Below are positions 25,366-33,066 of a DNA stretch of 64,000 nt, piece after piece (within the stretch, counting starts at the first letter, position 1; each line of letters begins with the position of its first letter). Under the pieces are notes generated by a model, which saw only the letters and a program-made list of their open reading frames with translations, was not told where the DNA came from and did not search any database. The stretch is from Cytophagaceae bacterium (GTDB lineage Bacteria; Bacteroidota; Bacteroidia; Cytophagales; Spirosomataceae), in assembly GCA_027486845.1 (NCBI GenBank), contig JAIXOL010000041.1:1-64000 (forward strand), in the 5' to 3' direction. Position numbers and translations under genes: made by a program.

Positions 25366-25896
25366 TTATGGTATTTTTGGGCCTAATGGTATCCAAACGG
25401 TTTCGTTATCTTTTGTCAGGAAAAACTCTTTTCCAACATTAACACTATCAGCTTTTTCATTGTGCCTATTGAGTATTAAAAACAAATGGCCTTTCTGTTC
25501 TTCAATAACCCCATGTTGTATCAAAACTTTGTAATTTCTAAAATTTGCAGTCGTGGACTTTAATTCTCGATACTCAAGAATATCGATAGTTATGAAGGAG
25601 AAAATTATTCCAATCGCAAGAATTGCAATCGCATAGGGGATACTTTTCCCAAAACCATAATTGTACGCCTGACCTTCATTAGCAAAGTGAATCGGCTTGA
25701 GTTGCCCTTTTATCAAATTACTTGCTTTCTCAATTTCTTTGATGGTGTTTTCAGCAACTTTGTTATTGTCTTCAAAGTTCTCAGAAATTTCATAAAGTAC
25801 CATTGCCGACCACTCGTCCATTTCAATGCCATATTTGGCTTGGTAAGCACCTTTCAACCTTGTCAAAAAGCCTTTGTCAATGATATTATCACTCAC
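25366..25896 (-). CDS. Single-pass membrane protein in the par operon
   Basis: I do not recognise the family. 176 aa: a helical cytoplasmic N-terminus (GFLTRLKGAYQAKYGIEMDE) and a coiled stretch (AENTIKEIEKASNLIKGQ). One membrane segment follows near 85-107 (IPYAIAILAIGIIFSFITID), then a C-terminal domain with beta character (KGHLFLILNRHNEK, ETVWIPLGP). Its start overlaps the end of the ParA-like gene by 8 bp, so the two are coupled. It may tether the partition or mobilization machinery to the membrane, which is inference from context. Confidence 0.7.
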   Translation of the reverse strand: MSDNIIDKGFLTRLKGAYQAKYGIEMDEWSAMVLYEISENFEDNNKVAENTIKEIEKASNLIKGQLKPIHFANEGQAYNYGFGKSIPYAIAILAIGIIFSFITIDILEYRELKSTTANFRNYKVLIQHGVIEEQKGHLFLILNRHNEKADSVNVGKEFFLTKDNETVWIPLGPKIP

Positions 25897-26587
25897 CTTT
25901 GAAGTTGTCGTTTAGTTCTTTCTTTAACTTGATTCTTGCACCCGTTTGATAATCACCGATGCCATATCCTTTTCTAACACCATCTAAAATCTGACTACCT
26001 AAATTTGAACTTGGCTCAAAATCGCCAAACTGACGTAAGGACAATCCTAACTTTTTACAGTTGGTTTGTAATTCCTGAGACAAAATAGGGAAATTGCTAA
26101 ATGTGGTAATACTTCGCCAAACCGAAACTTCAAACTGTTGATTGAGAGCTTTTAGTATCTTTTGTAAATACTCAATTGAGGAAGTATATGCTCCGCCACC
26201 ACCAACAACAATATGAAAATGGGCTTGAAAATCTAATTCGTCTAAGAATTCTTTGAATGGTAAATCTCTTTCAATTAGGGCTGGCAACTGCTCCGACTCA
26301 GGAGCTCCAAAGTCAAAATAAATGTCATTGAAAGGAGTATCGACCAAACTCTCCAAATAAGCAATAAACTTATCTCTGACCAATACCTCTTTCTCATTCA
26401 AAAGAGAAAGTGTTTCGGTTCTGTTTTCGCCTAAAAAAGTTAATTGACGAGTGGAAGTTTGTGTCGAACTATCCACATCAACAAATAAACTTGGTTCGTC
26501 TTGTTGCTTGGTTAATCCAAAGAGGTAGGTCAAAAGGCTTTTGCCAACGCCACCCTTTGCTTGTACGATAAAATGCAATTGTTTCAT
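25889..26587 (-). CDS. ParA/MinD-like ATPase
   Basis: 232 aa. The deviant Walker A motif KGGVGKS is at 11-17, and DVDSSTQTSTRQL follows as the switch region. IYFDFGAPES near 90-100 is the second acidic motif. Such ATPases on mobilizable elements help with stability or conjugation. The start overlaps the preceding gene by one base. A fragment of a second copy lies at 8876-8930. No obvious ParB is present. The upstream cluster of GTGGC/GCCAC motifs may supply its DNA site. Confidence 0.88.
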   Translation of the reverse strand: MKQLHFIVQAKGGVGKSLLTYLFGLTKQQDEPSLFVDVDSSTQTSTRQLTFLGENRTETLSLLNEKEVLVRDKFIAYLESLVDTPFNDIYFDFGAPESEQLPALIERDLPFKEFLDELDFQAHFHIVVGGGGAYTSSIEYLQKILKALNQQFEVSVWRSITTFSNFPILSQELQTNCKKLGLSLRQFGDFEPSSNLGSQILDGVRKGYGIGDYQTGARIKLKKELNDNFKGE

Positions 26588-26967
26588 TATTTTGAAAATT
26601 TAGATTTGATAACTTGATTTAGATTTACTTCGTTTGGATTTGTCCAGTTAATTTCTTTTGAGCGGCCGTCGTTACGGCGACCGTCGCTACGGCTTGTTTC
26701 GTTTAATTTGTCAGTAATAGTATGTCGTTTAGGAATATCGGGCAATCGAGCTTTGACTTGTATTTTTGTATCCTTGAAATAATGACGACAATATTTTATG
26801 TCATCTTGTGTTATTAAGCCTTCAACACCCAATTCTTTGTTAATCATCTGAGCGATAAAATGCAGTGAAGCATTGATTTGGATAGTATCACTAAATAAAT
26901 CATAGAGTACCCTTTTACGCCTTCTGTCTTGTTGGCGATATAGTTCGATTAGTAGGTCTTTGGTCAT
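26587..26967 (-). CDS. First gene of the par operon, unknown (126 aa)
   Basis: I do not recognise the family. The N-terminal half (LIELYRQQDRRRKRVLYDLF, LHFIAQMINKELG, LITQDDIKYCRHYFKD) is helical and could hold a DNA-binding helix pair. The second half is basic and low complexity, with SRSDGRRNDGRS encoded by a GC-rich tandem palindrome at 26665-26693. It overlaps the ParA start by one base. Its position next to the repeat cluster fits an operator- or centromere-binding partner of ParA, which is inference. Confidence 0.65.
   Translation of the reverse strand: MTKDLLIELYRQQDRRRKRVLYDLFSDTIQINASLHFIAQMINKELGVEGLITQDDIKYCRHYFKDTKIQVKARLPDIPKRHTITDKLNETSRSDGRRNDGRSKEINWTNPNEVNLNQVIKSKFSK
26665..26693. 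repeat. GC-rich tandem palindromic insert inside a gene
   Basis: Two 15-bp units of the form GCCGTCGTTACGGCG, each a near palindrome, lie in an otherwise AT-rich gene. They keep the reading frame. A shorter GC palindrome of similar flavour breaks the four-helix gene at 14028-14043. Confidence 0.6.
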
Positions 26968-27002
26968 TTATTTTTACGTTTTAAAATATTTTTTACCCTC
27001 TT

Positions 27003-27216
27003 GTGGCGTGCCACGCCACTTTTTTATGCCACATTAGTTATAAGGCTCTTATAGTCAAGTGTTTACGAGTAAACTCTGCGTGGCATCTTTGTGGCAGGTC
27101 TGCCACGTTGCCACAAATGCCACGCATTTGCCACGGAAATGCCACAAGATTTTTTTATATAAGTAATTGATAGTTAATGGTTTATATTAGTATTTATTAG
27201 AGTGTGGCAACGTGGC
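27003..27216. repeat. Cluster of 13 GTGGC/GCCAC motifs
   Basis: GTGGC or its complement occurs at 27003, 27010, 27015, 27028, 27080, 27091, 27102, 27110, 27119, 27130, 27141, 27204 and 27212, many within GTGGCA or TGCCAC. The cluster lies between the primase stop and the par operon start. Candidates are iterons of a replication origin, a partition site or an operator. AT-rich DNA (27146-27200) adjoins it. Confidence 0.75.
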
Positions 27217-27226
27217 ATAAAAAAAG

Positions 27227-29893
27227 CTATTTTTTTGAATCAGTTCGATAAAATGTAAAATCAAGACCAAAAGTGTTTTGTAAAAACAGATAATTGATTT
27301 TGAAGGAATTACGAATAAAATCAGTTTTGTTTCTCTCTATTTCATTCGTAAATCGTAGTTTTCTAAAGAAATTGTTTCTCACTTCTTCACTCTGAGAATC
27401 CAAACCAAGTATCGCTAAAATTTCATCTTGAAGCGTTTGAATACTTGGAGGTTGCAATTCAAAGCGGTTTTGTTTTTTAAATTCTCCAACAAATTTTTGA
27501 TAAAGCCTTTGTAGGTTAATTATAATGTCCTGATTCTCAAGTCTGTAATGTACTGATTCATAGATTTGTCCCTTATCGAAAAGCTCTTGAATACAATCAA
27601 AAAACTCTCGTAAAGCTGATTTTTCTTGAACCAAACGCTCCGAAATCAGAATGGATGTTTCACTTCGATTGATAAACTCCGTTAATAAATCTTGCTCATT
27701 AGTGGCTTCACATAAAGCTATTTTTCCGTGAATCGAAAGAATGTATGGAACAGTCAAAATCTGAGCGATATTATAGAAATAGCGAGGATTGCCTATTTGA
27801 TGGCTTTCAAAGTGCTTTTCTAAAGCATTTTTCAGGAGATGATAAGTCTTTCTAAATTCTTTTTTGATTAAATCTCGGTATTGCCAAATCTCACAAACAA
27901 TCGTAGTTATACCTTTTTCTTGCATTACTAAAAGTTCTCGAAATGCTTTTTTCTGTTCCTCTGTTCGGTTTCGATTATTATTGACCAACATCACTAAACG
28001 GCTAAAAAATGGCTCATCATTTGGCAAATCAGGTAAAAAGTTTGAAGCAAAACCAATTGTGCATTTTGGCACTAAATCGGTCGTGTCTAAATAGCCTTTC
28101 GATGCCATATTCATTTTAGAATAGGCTTTGTTGTCGTAACTGGCTTGAAATAGGGGAGTTAAAGGGTGATTTGGCTTGTATTCATCACCAAATTGATACC
28201 CATTGTGTCGCTGTTCGATTTTTGCTACAAAAGCAGGCTCGGTGTTTCTGCCTTTTAAATTCACTCCCATTGATTTTCCATCTGTACCGAAAATATAATT
28301 TAGGTGGAGAAACAAAGTGCTTTTGGCTGTACCAGCGATACCATAAATATAAAGCATCGGCGAAAAACCATTTTCTTTGATGCCAATGTCTCGAAAAAGG
28401 GAGAAAAGCATAAAAGAGGTGGAAAGAAAGGTCATTTCTTCCCTCTGTGCCTTACTAAAAAGCAGATACCATTCATCAAAAGTTACATGGTTCTCAACGT
28501 AGGTAAATGGCGATACCTGACCTCGATTGACTTGAGGAACTGATAGATAAATGTCTTGGTATTTGAGAATACCAAAGGAATCGGGATATAAGATTTCTCC
28601 AGTTTTTGTAATGGCACAATTAGCAAAAAAGTACAGCTCTGTTGCAGGATGAAGGCCATAACGAAGTACTTTGATTGCATTAGGAAACTTGGTGCAAGTG
28701 AACAAAAATGTTCTGAGTTTCTGTAACTGTTGATAATTGATGCTCATACTTAGGCGTTTTGCCCCTAGTATTTTTTCAAGGCTTTTAGGCTCAAACAAAT
28801 CATCATGCGTGACTTCAATATAAATAGGGTTTCCGTCAGGAATATGCAATTCTAACACCCAAGTATGTTGCTCATTTTCGTCGGTCGTTTGATACTTAAT
28901 GTAAAGCAAAAAGCCTTCGGCAACTACTATTCTTGATTGACCCGCTCTTATCAAAATTTGATAATCTTGTAAATCATACGTTACAATGCCATTAGTGCAG
29001 GTTTCTTCATTTTTAATTACCTGAGTTTCTGCTTGAGCATTCTGGTTTTTAGTGATGGTAACACCACATTCTTTCGCACGTTTGAAGAAATAAGCAGGGC
29101 TGGTAAAACGTCCTGTGGTCAATAAATTATCAAATTTTTTATCTGTGTCTTCACTATTGTATTGAGCATTCATTTGACTGGTCAAATGAAATAATTCTCT
29201 ACCATCTTCGCCAAATGTAGCAAGTGCAAAACCAATATTTAACCAAGCATTGTAATTATCTGTAATGTCTATACGTTCATCTGTCATTCGCTCAACTACT
29301 CGTTTGGCTCGTGTTAGTTCTGACTGCCAATTCTCAAATAGGGGAGCTTGCCTTACTTTTTTTACTTCAAAAACTTTGGCAGTTGGGTTAAAATAAGCGG
29401 CGGTATCATAACTTACAAAACATGCTCGGCAAACATCTTTACCCGATTTGTCAGCTTCAATAGCATACTTTTGCTTGAAATACTCAAATAATTGTTGCCA
29501 AGCGGCAGCGTTATCAGTAATACTAATTTTAATGACAATTTTTAAACCATTTCCCGAAGGGCTGACGAAGCCTAAAACAACAAATTCATCAGCGTAGATT
29601 TTCTTTTTGACTTCTTCAACATTTTTGATATTGTCAAAATCTAAGCATATCAGCCCACTATGAGAAATTAACCCCGCTGCTTTCCGAGTGGAAAAAGTGC
29701 CAGAGAAGATAAAATAGTCTAATTTGCTTTTTTGTTGAGATTGTAGTCGTTTATCAGTCGTAGCCCTAATCGAAAGAATTTGGTCTTTGTAGGTATCAGA
29801 ATTGATTAATGCAAAAGCATTTTCAATTCCAATGTCAGAATCGGGAATTTGACTTTTTATACCACCTTTGCAAAATGAAAAATGTTGATTCAT
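27227..29893 (-). CDS. Primase-helicase of the mobile element
   Basis: 888-aa replication protein. Residues 1-185 are a BT4734/VirE-N-like primase domain (HSGLICLDFDNIKN with the acidic pair, VSPSGNGLKIVIKI). A PriCT-like helical domain follows near 200-290 (YNAWLNIGFALATFGEDG, SPAYFFKRAKECGV). An SF3/AAA-type helicase domain has Walker A GIAGTAKST near 514-522 and an acidic FGDEYKPNH. It should prime and unwind the element DNA during transfer or extrachromosomal replication. Its start is 21 bp from the putative antisense RNA unit at 29885-30016. No frame damage is seen. Confidence 0.85.
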   Translation of the reverse strand: MNQHFSFCKGGIKSQIPDSDIGIENAFALINSDTYKDQILSIRATTDKRLQSQQKSKLDYFIFSGTFSTRKAAGLISHSGLICLDFDNIKNVEEVKKKIYADEFVVLGFVSPSGNGLKIVIKISITDNAAAWQQLFEYFKQKYAIEADKSGKDVCRACFVSYDTAAYFNPTAKVFEVKKVRQAPLFENWQSELTRAKRVVERMTDERIDITDNYNAWLNIGFALATFGEDGRELFHLTSQMNAQYNSEDTDKKFDNLLTTGRFTSPAYFFKRAKECGVTITKNQNAQAETQVIKNEETCTNGIVTYDLQDYQILIRAGQSRIVVAEGFLLYIKYQTTDENEQHTWVLELHIPDGNPIYIEVTHDDLFEPKSLEKILGAKRLSMSINYQQLQKLRTFLFTCTKFPNAIKVLRYGLHPATELYFFANCAITKTGEILYPDSFGILKYQDIYLSVPQVNRGQVSPFTYVENHVTFDEWYLLFSKAQREEMTFLSTSFMLFSLFRDIGIKENGFSPMLYIYGIAGTAKSTLFLHLNYIFGTDGKSMGVNLKGRNTEPAFVAKIEQRHNGYQFGDEYKPNHPLTPLFQASYDNKAYSKMNMASKGYLDTTDLVPKCTIGFASNFLPDLPNDEPFFSRLVMLVNNNRNRTEEQKKAFRELLVMQEKGITTIVCEIWQYRDLIKKEFRKTYHLLKNALEKHFESHQIGNPRYFYNIAQILTVPYILSIHGKIALCEATNEQDLLTEFINRSETSILISERLVQEKSALREFFDCIQELFDKGQIYESVHYRLENQDIIINLQRLYQKFVGEFKKQNRFELQPPSIQTLQDEILAILGLDSQSEEVRNNFFRKLRFTNEIERNKTDFIRNSFKINYLFLQNTFGLDFTFYRTDSKK

Positions 29894-29914
29894 ATAACCT
29901 TTTTTTTACTTTTG
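29885..29914 (+). promoter_or_regulatory. Plus-strand promoter antisense to the primase leader
   Basis: TTG at 29885-29887, a 19-bp spacer and TACTTTTG at 29907-29914 match the Bacteroidota sigma-A promoter exactly. No plus-strand protein gene follows, but a strong terminator does, 72 bp further on. Confidence 0.6.
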
Positions 29915-29920
29915 AACATG

Positions 29921-30016
29921 GGAATTCTAAAGAAACTGGTTATATTCGCACCAGATTCTTTCTTGTAGCTCAAGAAATTATTTTAACGCAAGTTTGCCCG
30001 AACTTGCGTTTTTTTA
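29921..30016 (+). ncRNA. Candidate counter-transcribed RNA (about 95 nt)
   Basis: Between a good promoter and an intrinsic terminator, the plus strand can fold three successive hairpins. AAGAAACTGG pairs with CCAGATTCTT (29930-29939 with 29951-29960, one mismatch). TTCTTG pairs with CAAGAA (29960-29965 with 29971-29976). The third is the terminator. It is antisense to the leader of the primase gene, between that gene and the excisionase-like gene, as in RNAI-type copy control. Confidence 0.55.
29986..30016 (+). terminator. Intrinsic terminator
   Basis: ACGCAAGTT (29986-29994), loop TGCCCG, AACTTGCGT (30001-30009), followed directly by a run of T. It is oriented for plus-strand transcripts although both neighbouring genes are on the minus strand. 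Confidence 0.8.
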
Positions 30017-30304
30017 TTTTATGCTTGGGTCGGAAAAGAATTTTGATATTTCGCTCGTCGGAACATATATTTTCCTTGATTTTTTCAAAGTCTTTATTTG
30101 GTTGGTAGCTACTAAATGGTCAAACTTTGTTCTTCGTATTCTGACAGCCTCCATAAATTCTATCGCTGTGATGTAGGGCGATTGTGGTATCTCTCTTGTT
30201 TGAAGACTCTCTAATTTTTCAAGAATTTTTCCTTGAGTCTCTTTGATTTGTTTTAATTCCTGTTCGGGAATCATTATGATTTGAGGCATTATTGTGGAGT
30301 TCAT
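30014..30304 (-). CDS. Excisionase-like helix-turn-helix protein
   Basis: 96 aa. A short coiled N-terminus (EQELKQIKETQGKILEKLES) precedes a MerR/excisionase-type HTH: YITAIEFMEAVRIRRTKFDH, then a wing KTLKKSRKIYVPTSEISKFF. Such proteins next to Bacteroidota integrases act as directionality factors or repressors. It lies two genes downstream of the integrase, with the unknown 311-aa gene between them. The plus-strand terminator hairpin at 29986-30016 slightly overlaps its 3' end. Confidence 0.8.
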   Translation of the reverse strand: MNSTIMPQIIMIPEQELKQIKETQGKILEKLESLQTREIPQSPYITAIEFMEAVRIRRTKFDHLVATNQIKTLKKSRKIYVPTSEISKFFSDPSIK

Positions 30305-30377
30305 TTCTGTTAATTTTTATAAGTTTTTACAAATATAAAAAATGATTTCCAATTGGAAAACATTTTTAGCAAAAAAA

Positions 30378-31313
30378 TTATTTAAAGCAGTCTAATACTA
30401 TTGATAAATCTTTTTGAACGCTATCGTGTACTTCGCTAAGTATAAAATCAAATATACTTTCTATTTCATTTTTTGAATAATCTACATAGCCAAACTTCAA
30501 TGTTTGTAAATAAATATATTCTTTTAGTTTTTCAGAATGATTATCAACGCACCAAATTGGTAATGTCATACCTTTAGAATCACTAATTTTAAAATCAAAT
30601 ACCAAATAACGTTCACATAATATATTGATAACATTTAATAACTTAACATATCTATATATAGAATCAATGTCTGCATTTTCTAAAGCTGGATGGCTTCTAT
30701 CTAAAGTTGATAGCGTTTGAGATAATTTAGTAGCAAGTTTAGTGAACTTTTCTTTTGTGTTAAGAAGTGGAAAAAATGGAAGTATAGAATTAAGTTTGTT
30801 TTGCAGTAGTTCTTTAATAACTAAATCAAAATAGTCAAACATAAATTTTAAGCTATTTTGATAGCCTTCTGAAACCCTTGATAAGGTAAAATTTTCTTCA
30901 TCTATTTCAAATAACATTTGAAATAGATATTTAAGGTGTTGCTTTTCGATAAACAGCAACTCAAGTAAATTATATTTTCTTTGAGTAAAATCTACTTCTA
31001 TATCATTATTAATTATTGCATACACATCATCTGTAAATACGCTTTCTTTAATTCCATAAATGTTATAACCCTTTAAACCACTATCTTCAAATCCTCTGAT
31101 GAAAGAATATACATAACTATCATTTGCCACAAATTGAAAATACCTGCTTTTACATTTATTAACTTTTCTTCTGTAAATAAATTCAATATAAAGGTGATAA
31201 TAGGTATCATTTGAACCATGTAGAGTATAAACAATAGGAGATATATCTCTACGAAGGTAAAACTTAATAGATAATTTCTTAGGTTTTTTATTTAAGATAT
31301 TAAGATTTATCAT
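30378..31313 (-). CDS. Unknown protein coupled to the integrase (311 aa)
   Basis: I do not recognise this family. It is Lys/Asn/Ile-rich and more AT-biased than its neighbours. The N-terminus (LSIKFYLRRDISPIVYTLHG, YYHLYIEFIYRRKVNK) looks like a beta-rich domain reminiscent of integrase arm-binding regions. The rest is helical (NLLELLFIEKQHLKYLFQML, FDYFDLVIKELLQNKL). No transmembrane segment or catalytic signature is seen. Its ATG overlaps the stop codon of the integrase by 4 bp, so the two are translationally coupled. That favours a role in recombination or a cargo gene acquired at this edge. Confidence 0.7.
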   Translation of the reverse strand: MINLNILNKKPKKLSIKFYLRRDISPIVYTLHGSNDTYYHLYIEFIYRRKVNKCKSRYFQFVANDSYVYSFIRGFEDSGLKGYNIYGIKESVFTDDVYAIINNDIEVDFTQRKYNLLELLFIEKQHLKYLFQMLFEIDEENFTLSRVSEGYQNSLKFMFDYFDLVIKELLQNKLNSILPFFPLLNTKEKFTKLATKLSQTLSTLDRSHPALENADIDSIYRYVKLLNVINILCERYLVFDFKISDSKGMTLPIWCVDNHSEKLKEYIYLQTLKFGYVDYSKNEIESIFDFILSEVHDSVQKDLSIVLDCFK

Positions 31314-32533
31314 AGGCCTAAATCTTTGAAATTTACGTGTTTAACTCCTTCTTCAACATCATTGATATTTATCTTGAAATATTCTTCCGTTGTTTCACTC
31401 TTAACATGGCCCATCATCTTTGATACAACTTCACGAGCTGTACCATAGCGAATCCATAATTGAGCGTTCGTATGTCTTGCCACTTTGTTAGAAATGTTCT
31501 TTTTGATATTGGCTTTAACCCCTAACTCTTTTAGGTTTCTATTGTAGGGTTGGTCTTCAATGATATATTTTGCATCAAACACTAATTCTTCATCCTTATC
31601 AACAGAGCTATATTTCTCTATTATCCTTAATGAATTTGGAAATTTATAAAGTGGAATAATCGTCTTATTATTATTTTTATCTCGTCTTGAAATCAAAAAG
31701 AAGCCAACACCCTTTTTCTCATTAAGTTGGTCTTTTTTCAGGATTTTGAGGTCATTATAATACAGTCCAGTATAAATTTGGAATAAAAACAAATCTCTAT
31801 CTCTTTCTAAATGTTGCTCCTCTTGTTTGAATTTTAACTGAATTAAACGCTGAATCTCTTCGATTTCAAGGAAAGTCCTACTGGCTTCGTTCACTTTAAT
31901 CTTGGCATCGGTAAACAAAAACCTTGTTTGCTGATAATCTAAATAACCTTCTCGCTCTGCTTGATTGACAATCTTTTTAAATTTATCGAAATAAGATTTC
32001 ATCGTGCTACCAGCCAAATTAAGTTTTACTTCCAAATGTGTCCTAAAATTGACCACCAATTCGGGCGTTAAATCATTGAATTGGACTTGTTTGTTGAAAT
32101 CATTCAGGTGCTTTAAAAATGTATTATATTTAGTAATAGTGGCTAATTCAAATTTCTCTTTTGGATTTTTGATATACTCAGCCGCAAATTGGTTGAAAGT
32201 TAGTTTAGCTGAGTTTCTATTAAGTTGTTGGAGAATGGCATCAAAAGTGATAGACTTATTTTGTAAATAATGCCTTTTAATTACGTCATTTGCCTTATTT
32301 TTCATCTCAATTATTTTTTGATTGATTTCAAAAGCAAATGGATGTGAGTTTTTGACGTAGCAATCTCCCTTATGTTTGGCATTCCAATCTGAGGTAGAAA
32401 TTTTCTGAGGCAGGGGTATAGGTACGTACTTTGAATTCCTTTCTATAGTAATTCTGAGATGTAGTGAGTACATACCTGTTTTGTTTTTAGAATTAAGGCG
32501 ATTAAAAACAATGGTAACTGTTGGCAGTTTCAT
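31310..32533 (-). CDS. Tyrosine recombinase (IntDOT-like integrase)
   Basis: Integrase that inserts the element at the tRNA-Asp 3' end. The ATG at 32533 (MKLPTVTIVFNRLNSKNKTG, 407 aa) is chosen over 32599 as the usual N-terminus of the family. Its domains are an arm-binding domain (1-90), a SAM-like core-binding domain (about 110-210, TFNQFAAEYIKNP) and a catalytic domain. The catalytic domain has TGLYYNDLKIL, where the first Arg is missing as in IntDOT-type enzymes, then VARHTNAQLWIRYG and MMGHVKSETTEEYF, with the nucleophile Tyr near 385. It lies about 150 bp from the tRNA. Confidence 0.93.
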   Translation of the reverse strand: MKLPTVTIVFNRLNSKNKTGMYSLHLRITIERNSKYVPIPLPQKISTSDWNAKHKGDCYVKNSHPFAFEINQKIIEMKNKANDVIKRHYLQNKSITFDAILQQLNRNSAKLTFNQFAAEYIKNPKEKFELATITKYNTFLKHLNDFNKQVQFNDLTPELVVNFRTHLEVKLNLAGSTMKSYFDKFKKIVNQAEREGYLDYQQTRFLFTDAKIKVNEASRTFLEIEEIQRLIQLKFKQEEQHLERDRDLFLFQIYTGLYYNDLKILKKDQLNEKKGVGFFLISRRDKNNNKTIIPLYKFPNSLRIIEKYSSVDKDEELVFDAKYIIEDQPYNRNLKELGVKANIKKNISNKVARHTNAQLWIRYGTAREVVSKMMGHVKSETTEEYFKININDVEEGVKHVNFKDLGL

Positions 32534-32592
32534 GAAGAAAGAGTGGTTTAAGCTCCAAACTTCCATAAAACATTTCGTAAAACAAGTCGCAC

Positions 32593-32618
32593 GAATCAAC
32601 GAGAATCAGCACGAATCA
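32593..32618. promoter_or_regulatory. Three helically phased GAATCA motifs
   Basis: GAATCA occurs at 32593, 32603 and 32613, exactly 10 bp apart, between the integrase start and the attachment site. The spacing of one helical turn suggests arm-type or excisionase binding sites. Confidence 0.4.
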
Positions 32619-32625
32619 CTAAGCT

Positions 32626-32667
32626 AAAAATCCCTCACAACCATAAGATTATAAGGGATTTTTTTAC
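32626..32667 (-). terminator. Terminator between tRNA-Asp and the integrase
   Basis: AATCCCT and AGGGATT form a stem with A-run and T-run on the two sides, so it can work in both directions. It lies just downstream of the 3' end of the tRNA. Confidence 0.55.
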
Positions 32668-32678
32668 TTAACTTTCGG

Positions 32679-32752
32679 CGGTCTGGACGGGATTCGAACC
32701 CGCGACCCCCTGCGTGACAGGCAGGTATTCTAACCAACTGAACTACCAAACC
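32679..32752 (-). tRNA. tRNA-Asp (anticodon GTC), integration target
   Basis: A 74-nt cloverleaf read on the minus strand: acceptor GGTTTGG with CCAGACC, D arm GTTCAGTTGGTTAGAAT, anticodon stem CCTGC/GCAGG around CTGTCAC, T loop TTCGAAT, discriminator G. The anticodon is at 32716-32718. CCA is not encoded. Its last 16 bases form the right attachment core (32677-32692). Confidence 0.95.
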
Positions 32753-32863
32753 GAATGTTTTGAGGCTTTTTTGAGCATTTCCTCACTTTTTGTCAAATAA
32801 TGACGATTTTACTTTTTACAATTGAAACGTATAAAACTGAACCTTTCAACTGAAACTTTGATG

Positions 32864-32892
32864 AAAAAAGCACTCATCGCTGAGTGCTTTTT
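32864..32892 (-). terminator. Terminator after the second tRNA-Asp
   Basis: AAGCACTCA and TGAGTGCTT form a stem with A/T runs on both sides, immediately after the 3' end of the tRNA. It is related to the hairpin at 9003-9030. Confidence 0.7.
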
Positions 32893-32893
32893 G

Positions 32894-32967
32894 CGGTCTG
32901 GACGGGACTCGAACCCGCGACCCCCTGCGTGACAGGCAGGTATTCTAACCAGCTGAACTACCAAACC
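32894..32967 (-). tRNA. tRNA-Asp (anticodon GTC), second copy
   Basis: Almost identical to the copy at 32679-32752, with differences in the D arm (CAGCTGG) and T loop (ACTCGAA). The anticodon is at 32931-32933. Both tRNAs are on the minus strand about 140 bp apart, so loss of one by insertion would be tolerated. Confidence 0.95.
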
Positions 32968-33066
32968 ATTTGCATTATCTAAACATCAAAATATTTATCT
33001 GTTTGTTTAATGTGGTGCAAAGGTACAACTATTATATTTGTGTGTCAAGTCTTAAATCAAAAAAAT

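Larger units (their letters stand above)
9040..32692. mobile_element. Integrative and mobilizable element in tRNA-Asp
   Basis: The 23.7 kb segment is flanked by a 16-bp direct repeat of the tRNA-Asp 3' end. It has an integrase next to the intact tRNA, an excisionase-like gene, primase/helicase, ParA-like operon, accessory mobilization protein and relaxase, and no type IV secretion genes. It should therefore be mobilized by a helper rather than self-transmissible. The cargo is a type I restriction-modification locus with a sigma-54 regulator. Most genes lie on the minus strand. Confidence 0.8.

Noticed and set aside
28304-28543. Plus-strand frames inside the primase gene
   Set aside because: Antisense to a well-supported helicase domain. 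Basic low-complexity translations indicate shadows.
29994-30176. Plus-strand frame over the excisionase-like gene
   Set aside because: It begins in the terminator hairpin and is antisense to a clear HTH protein.
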